From positions 294,846-358,845 of the forward strand of contig JAVBLR010000001.1 of the NCBI GenBank assembly GCA_031553395.1: a DNA stretch of 64,000 bases, read 5' to 3'. Every line of letters starts with the position of its first letter. The stretch's first letter is position 1. Below are positions 43,371 through 51,236 of the stretch, in pieces. The stretch is from WRGA01 sp031553395. Lineage in GTDB: Bacteria; Bacteroidota; Bacteroidia; Bacteroidales; WRGA01. Position numbers and translations under genes: made by a program. The notes under the pieces were generated by a model. The model saw nothing but the letters and a program-made list of their open reading frames with translations, searched no databases and was not told the origin of the DNA.

Positions 43371-43421
43371 AAAAAAATCCGCAAAATTTACTTTCTCTGG
43401 TAAATCTTACGGATTTTTTTT
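43371..43421. terminator. Bidirectional terminator after tpx
   Basis: AAAAAAATCCG (43371-43381) pairs with CGGATTTTTTT (43410-43420), with an inner AAATTTAC/GTAAAT helix. It lies between tpx and the convergent VIT-domain gene and has T-runs both ways. Confidence 0.8.
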
Positions 43422-43432
43422 AGTCATTTCTA

Positions 43433-45736
43433 TTATTTTACAAAAGGCTCACAATCATACTGTTTCGTTTCATTATTGTTCTTGTTCTCCGTCTCTTTCT
43501 TATTTTCTTGTAATTTGAATCTGATTGGAATTGTATAATAAACATCCACTGCTTTTCCATTTTGTTTTCCCGGAATCCATCTTGGCATAGAACTTATTAA
43601 AAGAATAGCTTCTTTGTCGCAAGACGGAAATAATGCTTGAAGTACTTTTACATCTGAAATATACCCATCTTTTCCTACTACAAATTGAACAACTACACGC
43701 CCTTCTATTCCTTGTGTTTTTGCATCATCAGGATAGTTAAGATTAGCTGTCAAATATTTTAATAATTCGGCTTGTCCACCGGGATATTGAGGCTGCTGTT
43801 CGACAGAGACAAATATTTCATCTACATGTGATGCTGCAGTTGTCTTAGATTTTACCTGCTTTACCTCATCTATAATTTCTCCAACAGTATTTTCATTATC
43901 TGCTTGCATTGCATCAATATCCATCTTATCATCTACAGCCAAAAACGATGTGTATTTAGTAAGTAGATTATATTTAAGTCCTAATTCTACAATTTCATTT
44001 TTGTTTTTATTATCTTGAGTTTGATAACGTACTTTATAATTATCGGCAAAATTACGACTATAATCACTCAGATATTTAATTTTATTTCTTGCCCAAAGGT
44101 ATCTCAAAGCTTCATTATTTGAGCGAGTTGCCTTTTTTATCGACAAATTTTCTTTGTAGTTTCCATTCGGTGTTTTTCCTTTTAACATAATGGTCGCATT
44201 CGCACTCTCTTTATACTTTCCGAAAACAACAATCGGACGTTCAGAAAAGGCAACAGGAACTTTTTCAGGATAAATGTCATAAGCGCCAAATGTTCCCCAA
44301 TCAATTGAAACATCAGTAAGTAATGGTTGCGAAATTGTACTGATTAAATGTTCCCCAACATTTTCAGCCTCAGTTTTATTTGTAATGATAAATGGTTCGG
44401 AAGCGCCAGCCCAAGCCATGCCTTCAATTAAAAAACGATTGGTATTATCACCAATACCCAAAGGTACAAAACTCGCATTATCAATATTATCAGCAATAAG
44501 TTTAAATACCTTTGATTCTACAGTTACAAAACCATCTGTGGCAATAATAAAAGTACGTGCATAGTCTTTTGTTTTCTCATCTTTATAATCAAAAGCCGCT
44601 TGTAAAGCCGAATAAAGTTCTGTCCCACCTCCACCTTTCCGTTCATCGATAAAATACCATGCTTTGCAGATATTTTCGGTTGTTGCAGGTAAAGAGACAT
44701 CAGAAAGCATTTCCCTGTTACTTTCAAAAAGCAATACATTAAACCGGTCTGTTTCATGTATAGATAAAAGTAATTTTTTTATTATAGATTTAGTTATTTC
44801 TAATGGAAATCCATACATAGAACCCGATACATCAATAATAAAAATATATTCACGCGGCAATATTTCCTGATTTGTAACTTTAGCCGGAGGCTGCATCATC
44901 AATAGAAAGAATTTTTCATCATTATGTTCGTATAAAGTCAGTCCGGTTTCGATTTTTTCTCCTTGCAAACTATATTTTAAGACAAAATCCTTATTACCGG
45001 AATCATCATCCAAAGGGTTGCTCAATGATATTTGTGTAGTGGTTTCCGAAATCCGGTTTGTTTTGATTTGATGAGATGGAGATTCAACCATTTGTACCGG
45101 AATTGCACCATCAATATTTACCTTAATATCAAATTTAGGTTTATGGTGGGACATTAATTGTTGAATGGAATTTTTTACAAATTCTTCATTTTCCGTTGAA
45201 TATCTTGGACCAACAGCTACCGGATATACAAATTCGTATTCTTTATTACGATATTCAAGCAGTTCAGTATAAAACATATCCACTTTAATGGTATCTCCGG
45301 GAAGGATATTTGCAACCTCCATTGTAAATACATTCGGACGATCTTGTTCCAAAAGTGTAGAGCGTTTTCCTTCTTTTTTGGCTTTATCGAATTCTTTCCG
45401 GGCAGAATCCTTTTCCATTACTTTCGCATGGATTACGCGCTTTCCGATTACCATATCCAACCCATAAACAGCTGCTTTGGTTGATGCTGGAAAAACATAC
45501 GTAGCATCTAATTTTTGTTTACTTTCATTCACATAAACCTGCTGTACTTGCACATTAGCAATTACTCCGGTTATTTTTACATTGGTTTGAGTTGATTTTA
45601 AAGGCATCCACGAAGATTCGGGATTACTACTCTTTATGAAGAAGTAAGGAGAGGCACAAACATCATTATCTGCTTTTAGCCAAAGTATTGAAAAAATAAA
45701 AATAAATGCAAATAAGGCACCAATTGATTTTTTCAT
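43433..45736 (-). CDS. VIT-vWA-TonB domain fusion protein
   Basis: A 767-residue exported protein. After a signal peptide (residues 1-22) comes a VIT domain (about 45-175, with KAKKEGKRSTLLEQDRPNVF). A von Willebrand A domain follows, FIIDVSGSMYGFPLEITK near 300 with the D-x-S-x-S metal site intact, and ATDGFVTVES closing it. At about 640-755 there is a TonB C-terminal domain: QPQYPGGQAELLKYLTANL, VVVQFVVGKDGYISDVKVL and SMPRWIPGKQNGKAVDVYYT. The last domain is nearly the same as those in the three small neighbours 46671-48083. VIT-vWA proteins are adhesive or complex-forming; a TonB tail on one is unusual. Confidence 0.85.
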   Translation of the reverse strand: MKKSIGALFAFIFIFSILWLKADNDVCASPYFFIKSSNPESSWMPLKSTQTNVKITGVIANVQVQQVYVNESKQKLDATYVFPASTKAAVYGLDMVIGKRVIHAKVMEKDSARKEFDKAKKEGKRSTLLEQDRPNVFTMEVANILPGDTIKVDMFYTELLEYRNKEYEFVYPVAVGPRYSTENEEFVKNSIQQLMSHHKPKFDIKVNIDGAIPVQMVESPSHQIKTNRISETTTQISLSNPLDDDSGNKDFVLKYSLQGEKIETGLTLYEHNDEKFFLLMMQPPAKVTNQEILPREYIFIIDVSGSMYGFPLEITKSIIKKLLLSIHETDRFNVLLFESNREMLSDVSLPATTENICKAWYFIDERKGGGGTELYSALQAAFDYKDEKTKDYARTFIIATDGFVTVESKVFKLIADNIDNASFVPLGIGDNTNRFLIEGMAWAGASEPFIITNKTEAENVGEHLISTISQPLLTDVSIDWGTFGAYDIYPEKVPVAFSERPIVVFGKYKESANATIMLKGKTPNGNYKENLSIKKATRSNNEALRYLWARNKIKYLSDYSRNFADNYKVRYQTQDNKNKNEIVELGLKYNLLTKYTSFLAVDDKMDIDAMQADNENTVGEIIDEVKQVKSKTTAASHVDEIFVSVEQQPQYPGGQAELLKYLTANLNYPDDAKTQGIEGRVVVQFVVGKDGYISDVKVLQALFPSCDKEAILLISSMPRWIPGKQNGKAVDVYYTIPIRFKLQENKKETENKNNNETKQYDCEPFVK

Positions 45737-45744
45737 AATATTGA

Positions 45745-45780
45745 TTTATTTCGTTAATATATTTTTTATAACGAAATAAA
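45745..45780 (-). promoter_or_regulatory. Leader hairpin of the VIT-vWA-TonB gene
   Basis: Arms 45745-45756 and 45769-45780 are 12-nt perfect complements (TTTATTTCGTTA) around a 12-nt loop. It lies 8 bp before the start codon on the minus strand. A looser -7 box (TAACGTTTG) lies just upstream at about 45783-45791. Confidence 0.45.
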
Positions 45781-45828
45781 ACAAACGTTATTATTTGTAG
45801 TGCATATTTTTTTTATGAGAAAGTGTTT

Positions 45829-46623
45829 TTACAACAACTCCGGCCTATACTCAAAGTGCATTGTATCATAATGATACCACTTTCCACCCCAAATAAATCC
45901 GTATTTTTCAAAAATATCGACAATTCCTTGAGGTATTTGATTTTTGTAGCTTAGATTAGTATTTTCGGTTGTGCATTTACAATCCCATTGCCAATAATGG
46001 GAATATTTTACATTTAAGTCGATGGCAATGCCGAAACTGTGAGTGCTTAATCTATTAGTTCCGCGAATTATGCGCCAATTGAATGTTCCGGCAGATTTTA
46101 GGTAATCCTTCCATTCGGGATGTTTATCCAATTCGTTTGATATTTTTTGTAATTGCAAATGAACGTTATTTACCGAAGTAATCCTTAATTTTTGCCCAAC
46201 TAATGCTGGACACCATGTAATTTCAACCAACTTCTTTTGCACTTCGGATGTAGTTCCTCCATACATTTTTTTGAAAAATTCATCATTGCGAATTCTTCCC
46301 GGGTCGCTATTTTTTTCAATCGTTAAGTTGATAATTCCTTTTGTATACGAATAGGCAAAAGTATCTTCGATATCAGGACTTTTCATCAAATCATCATGAG
46401 ATTTACTTTTACCATCATCGAAAATCAATTTGGAGTTATCGTTGAAAATAAGATAATTATCCTTGTATTCTTTGATAAAATCAGGATAAGCACTTATCAA
46501 TTTTTGAACTTTAACAGGATATGCTGTTTCGTTTTGTGCAAAAATAGGATAATTGCAAAAACAACCCCATAATAATAAGTTAAGTGTAAATAGTTGATAT
46601 TTTGATATATTCATTTCTATCAT
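45829..46623 (-). CDS. M15-family D,D-/L,D-peptidase
   Basis: A 264-residue exported peptidase with a signal peptide near the start ending IFA before QNETAYPVK. The zinc motif is split in the M15 way: THSFGIAIDLNVKYSHYWQW (about residues 191-210, His and Asp) and, near the C terminus, YDTMHFEYRPELL (His and Glu-like site). W-G-G-K-W-Y-H sits just before the last. It matches VanY/peptidase_M15_4 carboxypeptidases that trim peptidoglycan stem peptides. It lies between the VIT-TonB gene and the three TonB-domain genes on the same strand. Confidence 0.85.
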   Translation of the reverse strand: MIEMNISKYQLFTLNLLLWGCFCNYPIFAQNETAYPVKVQKLISAYPDFIKEYKDNYLIFNDNSKLIFDDGKSKSHDDLMKSPDIEDTFAYSYTKGIINLTIEKNSDPGRIRNDEFFKKMYGGTTSEVQKKLVEITWCPALVGQKLRITSVNNVHLQLQKISNELDKHPEWKDYLKSAGTFNWRIIRGTNRLSTHSFGIAIDLNVKYSHYWQWDCKCTTENTNLSYKNQIPQGIVDIFEKYGFIWGGKWYHYDTMHFEYRPELL

Positions 46624-46670
46624 AGTTATAATATCTGAATATTTTTAAAGTTCTCCTTTCGAGAGTGGGT

Positions 46671-47120
46671 TTAGATGGGGTTTCTAAAGCAAATCCTGAT
46701 AGGTAAACTATAGTATACCCTTACTGCTTTTCCAAAATGCATTCCCGGAATCCATTTTGGCATTGAGCGGATTAAATTAATAATTTCTTCTTCTTGAGAA
46801 GGATAAATAGATTCAAAAACACTTATATCCGACATACTTCCATCCTTTTCGACAACGAATCGGACTATAATTTTAGACCTTAATCCTTCTTCGGGTTTCA
46901 CATTTTTTGGAATTTTAAGGTTAGAGCTTATGTATTTCAACATTTCTGACGATCCTCCGGGAAATTGAGGTTGTTGTTCAACAGACCAATAAATTTCATT
47001 GTCAATAATAATACTATCTTGTTTATTTTCAACAGTATTAATATCCTGAGAAAATAAATTACTATTCCCAGCAAAAAATACAAGCATTATCAATAATATG
47101 TAATATTTATTGTTTCTCAC
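46671..47120 (-). CDS. Short exported TonB-domain protein 3
   Basis: A 149-residue protein starting with GTG (RNNKYYILLIMLVFFAGNSNLF). The start overlaps the end of the previous TonB gene by 14 bp, so they are translationally coupled. The TonB C-terminal domain has QQPQFPGGSSEMLKYISSNL, IVRFVVEKDGSMSDISVF and SMPKWIPGMHFGKAVRVYY. There is a cleavable signal but no long Pro-rich spacer or retained N-terminal helix, so it is not a classical TonB. Third and most divergent of the tandem set. Confidence 0.75.
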   Translation of the reverse strand: MRNNKYYILLIMLVFFAGNSNLFSQDINTVENKQDSIIIDNEIYWSVEQQPQFPGGSSEMLKYISSNLKIPKNVKPEEGLRSKIIVRFVVEKDGSMSDISVFESIYPSQEEEIINLIRSMPKWIPGMHFGKAVRVYYSLPIRICFRNPI

Positions 47121-47607
47121 TTGAGGAAATCACTTTTTCTTCTTTATTATTGTCCTCTATTAATGCAAAACGGATTGGAATTGTAAAATAAACATCCACT
47201 GCTTTGCCATTTTGTTTTCCCGGAATCCATTTCGGCATGGAGCTTACTACGCGAGCCGCTTCTATATCGCAAGATCTATATAAAGCACGAAGAATTTGTG
47301 CGTCAGAAACAGTTCCATCTTTGTTTACAATAAATTTTATGACAACACGCCCCACAATGCCTTGTTTTGCAGCATCTTCCGGATATCTCAAATTATCTGA
47401 TAAATATTTCATCATTTCTGTTTGACCTCCGGGAAATTGAGGCATTTCTTCAACGAACATAAATACATCCTTTCTTTCTATAGGCGAAGATATAATATGT
47501 TCATTTTCAATAATTTTTTTTAAAGAATCGGTTTTTTCTTGGGCAAATAACCCCAAAATATTAATAGTTGAAATTACAATTATCAAAAGGATAGTTTTTA
47601 TCGCCAT
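47107..47607 (-). CDS. Short exported TonB-domain protein 2
   Basis: A 166-residue protein with signal MAIKTILLIIVISTINILGLFA cut before QEKTDS, then an acidic linker. The TonB-type domain is EEMPQFPGGQTEMMKYLSDNL, KFIVNKDGTVSDAQILRAL, SMPKWIPGKQNGKAVDVYFT and IPIRFALI. It overlaps both neighbours (10 bp with protein 1, 14 bp with protein 3), giving an operon with translational coupling. It is closer to protein 1 and to the VIT fusion tail than to protein 3. Confidence 0.8.
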   Translation of the reverse strand: MAIKTILLIIVISTINILGLFAQEKTDSLKKIIENEHIISSPIERKDVFMFVEEMPQFPGGQTEMMKYLSDNLRYPEDAAKQGIVGRVVIKFIVNKDGTVSDAQILRALYRSCDIEAARVVSSMPKWIPGKQNGKAVDVYFTIPIRFALIEDNNKEEKVISSSEKQ

Positions 47608-48083
47608 TTGATTTCCTCTGTTTGCGGTTGTTGTGGTCCCTGCATTTTAAATCGGATAGGAATTGTATAATAAACATTTACATTTTCTCCATTTTTTATA
47701 CCCGGAATCCATTTCGGCATGGAAGTTATCAGACGAATACACTCCTTATCACAGGAAGGATTTAACGATTGGAGTATTTTTGCGTTTGAAATAGTACCAT
47801 CTTTTCGTACAACAAACTGAACAATGCATCTTCCTTGTATTCCCTGTTTTGCAGCATCTACTGGATATTTGAGGTTGTTATTTAGAAATTTCATCAATTT
47901 TTCTTGTCCACCAGGAAAAGAAGGTTGTTGATCAACTGTTTTAGATATCACTTCTTCATTGGAAACAGAAATCTTTTCTACAGCTATATTTGTAGAATCT
48001 GCTTTTTCCTGAGCAAATAATCCCGCAATATTGATTGTTAATATTGCAATTACTGACAATAAAATTGATTTTTCTTTTTTCAT
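47598..48083 (-). CDS. Short exported TonB-domain protein 1
   Basis: The protein of about 161 residues starts MKKEKSILLSVIAILTINI at the ATG at 48083; an ATG 16 codons upstream would bury the signal peptide, so the later start is chosen. Signal is cut near LFA before QEKADS. The TonB-like domain is QQPSFPGGQEKLMKFLNNNL, QFVVRKDGTISNAKILQSL, and SMPKWIPGIKNGENVNVYYT. First gene of the operon, driven by the promoter and leader hairpin at 48117-48182. Confidence 0.82.
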   Translation of the reverse strand: MKKEKSILLSVIAILTINIAGLFAQEKADSTNIAVEKISVSNEEVISKTVDQQPSFPGGQEKLMKFLNNNLKYPVDAAKQGIQGRCIVQFVVRKDGTISNAKILQSLNPSCDKECIRLITSMPKWIPGIKNGENVNVYYTIPIRFKMQGPQQPQTEEIKWR

Positions 48084-48116
48084 AAGTTTAGTCTTTAAGT
48101 TCCTACAAAAAAAATA

Positions 48117-48182
48117 TACCTCTTGTGACATTTTATTTTATCACAAGAGGTACAAAGATAAATTTATTTTGATTATTTGCAA
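48117..48182 (-). promoter_or_regulatory. TonB operon promoter with leader terminator-hairpin
   Basis: On the minus strand TATCTTTG (48160 to 48153) is the -7 box and TTGC (48182 to 48179) the -33 box 18 bp upstream. The expected start of RNA lies in the hairpin TCACAAGAGGTA/TACCTCTTGTGA (arms 48141-48152 and 48117-48128), which is followed by a run of T residues before the ATG at 48083. It could be a 5' stabilising hairpin, an attenuator, or the M16-gene terminator reached by readthrough. Confidence 0.6.
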
Positions 48183-48248
48183 GTTATAAAAGTTGTAACT
48201 GTCAAATAACTACTTATTACTCCTTTTAACTACATCTAACTACTTTTC

Positions 48249-51161
48249 TCAATATCCAAAAATTTCTTCCAACCTTAATTTACTAACTTTTCCAAATTTA
48301 CCCAGTTCATCAAAATTCATATCTCCTTCTCTACCAAGGATAAGATAAGTTTTATATTTTCCTTTGATATATTTTTCATTGAACGCTTTTACATCATTCA
48401 ATGTTAATTTTGGAATTTCAGTATATATATCTTTCCGGCGATCGTAGGAATAATTCATTTTTTCATTATTTAAGTAGCTCCAAATAGTCCCCATTTTTGT
48501 AATGCGTTGTGTGCTTATTCCCAGTAAGATAGATTCTTTTGCCAATTTAAAGCTTTTTTCAGATAAAGGCATATTATCAAATAAGTCATTAAAAGCATTT
48601 AAGGCGTCGATAATTTTATCATTCTGAGTTGCTATAAATGCATTATTCACATAAAATCCTGTAGGATATGACGGTTCACGGTAATATGCTCCTGCACTGT
48701 AAGCCAATGAACGTTTTTCTCGCATTTCCTGAAATACAATCGAACTCATTCCTCCACCAAAATAACTATTATACATTTCAACTTGAGGAACTAATGTTTT
48801 ATCAAATTTTTCGCCTTTGAATATTTCAGACATGTAAGACTGGTTTGCATCATAATCTACAAAATACAATTCATTTACGTTATTATCTAAAGGAACATAT
48901 CGTTTAGGTGGAATTACCGGTTTTGGATTTTTTACATCAGCATGTAATTCATTCAATGTTTTTGTAATTGAATTTATATTTTCGGTTCCGTAATATAAAA
49001 TACGATGATTATAACTTGTAAGTTGTTTGATTATATCGATTAATTTATTTGCTGTAATTGCCTTTAATTCTTCATCACTTAAAATGTCCAATGAAGGCGA
49101 ATTTTTTCCATAAGTCCCATAATTTGTTAGAACAGAAAATATGCGGCTTTGATTGGATTTCATATCATTGCGATTTTTTATAATATCAGCAATGTATTCA
49201 TTTAAGGCTTCGTTATTGGGTTGTGGATCGGAAATTAATTCTTTGAGCAACAAAATAGCCGGTTTCATATTTTCACTTAATCCTCCTACACCAATATATG
49301 TAGCATCAGCAGTAGCTGATACAGTATAATTACAAGCCAATTTATAAAATTCCTGCTTGATGTCTTCAAGTGAACGCTTCGATGTTCCCAGATAATCTAA
49401 ATATCCTGCAGCTAAAGAGAGTTTTTTATTGGAACTGCTACCAGAATTAAAATAATAATACATTTCAAAAGTTCCGTTTTCCTTATTTTGAGTATATAAG
49501 ATTTCGGTTCCATTTTTTGTTTTTCCTCGTAGCACAGCTTTATCGAAGTCAACAAATACAGGTTGGATTGGAGATGTTTTCGCTTCAGCTATAGATTCGA
49601 AAAAATTTGATTCCTCATCCCTGTTCACATGAATTGGAGTAATTTTTGGTTTTTCCACTTTTTCGATATCAGGCGGAGTTCCTTGTCTTTTGTAAACAAC
49701 CACATAATCATTATTAAAATATTTATTAGCAAAATCAACAATATCTTTCTTGGTTAATTTTTTTAGTTCCTCTTTTTCATTTAAAGCGTCTCCCCAGGTG
49801 ATATTCGACATAAAAGCATCCGCTAAAGACATTGCTCTATCTTTGTTGCTTTCATACATTTTCATTTCTTCCAGTTTCCTATTATTTAAGGCAGCTTCAA
49901 ACATCCAATCAGGAAAATCTCCTTTCTTCAATAAATCAATTTGTTCTAAGAATAAGTTGGTTAAATCTTCTAATGTTTGTTTGGTTTTAGGTCGCCCCGA
50001 CATCATCAGAAAAGAATAGTCATTTAATATCAATGAACTCCCCCATGCGCCGATTGCTTTTTGTTTCTGATTGATATTCAAATCAAATAAACCACATTTA
50101 CCATTATATAAAATGCTGTTTATCATATCTAAAATAATGGCTTCTCGTGTACCATTACCGGCTTCCACACGAAAGGCCACATTGGTATTTTCAGCTTCCA
50201 ATCCAATCACATCTTTTACAATTGGTGCAGTAATAGGCATATCGACTGTTTTTTGGAAAACAGGAACATTTCCCGGTTTAAGGATACTGAAATACTTGTC
50301 AATTTCGGCAATAGCTTGGTCTGGATCAAAATCACCAGACAAACAAACTGCCATATTATTTGGAACATAATACTTTGCATAAAATTCCCGGATATTCTTC
50401 ATTGATGGATTTTTGAGGTTGTAAGTACTACCCAAAATCGTTTGTTGGCCATAAGGATGATTGGGGAAAAGAGTTTTCATAACTTCATCGAAAACCCTGC
50501 GATTATCTTGTGTTAAAGACATGTTTTTTTCTTCATACACAGTTTCCAATTCAGTATGAAATAAGCGAAGAATAGGATCATTAAAACGTTCGGCCTGAAT
50601 TCGCGCCCAATTATTCAATTCATTAGATGGAATATCTTCTATATAAATGGTATAATCGTAACTTGTTCCGGCATTAGTACCTTTGGCTCCGATTGTACTC
50701 ATCAATTTATCATATTCATTGGGAATTGCATATTTTGATGCTTCATACGAAATCGAATCAATTTGATGATAGATTGCCTTTCGTTGAAGAGAATCTTTTG
50801 TAACGCGGTATGTTTCAAATAAATTCTCAATTTCCTGAATTAATGGTTTTTCTTTTTCCCAATCTGTTGTTCCAAATTTTTGTGTGCCTTTAAACATCAT
50901 GTGTTCAAAGTAATGTGCCAATCCGGTAGTCTCTTTTGGATCGTTTTTACCACCTACTTTCACAGCAACGTAGGCTTGAATGCGTGGTGCGTTCTTGTAA
51001 ACGGTCATCATCACTGTTAATCCGTTTTCTAATGTATATACACGCGCATTTAGCGGGTCATTGGGATAAGTTTTGTACTCATATTTTTTTTGAGCAAAAC
51101 CGATTGATATTGATACTATTAAAAGTATCAATATGCTTAAAAATCTATTTTTTGTATTCAT
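48249..51161 (-). CDS. M16 family metallopeptidase (pitrilysin type)
   Basis: A 970-residue exported protease with signal MNTKNRFLSILILLIVSISIGFA cut before QKKYEYKTY. The inverted zinc motif is H-Y-F-E-H at residues 83-87 with Met88 after, and the third ligand is Glu in ELETVYEEKNMSL near 160. Four M16 modules can be followed by their linker loops: the N-terminal active one and the inactive C-terminal pair (R-E-K-R-S-L-A-Y-S-A near 815). Full-length single chain as in pitrilysin and Bacteroidetes periplasmic proteases. It degrades peptides. Its stop is followed by the TonB operon promoter. Confidence 0.92.
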   Translation of the reverse strand: MNTKNRFLSILILLIVSISIGFAQKKYEYKTYPNDPLNARVYTLENGLTVMMTVYKNAPRIQAYVAVKVGGKNDPKETTGLAHYFEHMMFKGTQKFGTTDWEKEKPLIQEIENLFETYRVTKDSLQRKAIYHQIDSISYEASKYAIPNEYDKLMSTIGAKGTNAGTSYDYTIYIEDIPSNELNNWARIQAERFNDPILRLFHTELETVYEEKNMSLTQDNRRVFDEVMKTLFPNHPYGQQTILGSTYNLKNPSMKNIREFYAKYYVPNNMAVCLSGDFDPDQAIAEIDKYFSILKPGNVPVFQKTVDMPITAPIVKDVIGLEAENTNVAFRVEAGNGTREAIILDMINSILYNGKCGLFDLNINQKQKAIGAWGSSLILNDYSFLMMSGRPKTKQTLEDLTNLFLEQIDLLKKGDFPDWMFEAALNNRKLEEMKMYESNKDRAMSLADAFMSNITWGDALNEKEELKKLTKKDIVDFANKYFNNDYVVVYKRQGTPPDIEKVEKPKITPIHVNRDEESNFFESIAEAKTSPIQPVFVDFDKAVLRGKTKNGTEILYTQNKENGTFEMYYYFNSGSSSNKKLSLAAGYLDYLGTSKRSLEDIKQEFYKLACNYTVSATADATYIGVGGLSENMKPAILLLKELISDPQPNNEALNEYIADIIKNRNDMKSNQSRIFSVLTNYGTYGKNSPSLDILSDEELKAITANKLIDIIKQLTSYNHRILYYGTENINSITKTLNELHADVKNPKPVIPPKRYVPLDNNVNELYFVDYDANQSYMSEIFKGEKFDKTLVPQVEMYNSYFGGGMSSIVFQEMREKRSLAYSAGAYYREPSYPTGFYVNNAFIATQNDKIIDALNAFNDLFDNMPLSEKSFKLAKESILLGISTQRITKMGTIWSYLNNEKMNYSYDRRKDIYTEIPKLTLNDVKAFNEKYIKGKYKTYLILGREGDMNFDELGKFGKVSKLRLEEIFGY

Positions 51162-51236
51162 AATGAATGTATTTGGATTGTTTTGTTTTTTTGATGATTT
51201 TAATGTAATGTCTTTTTTTACTAGATTACCTTAATG

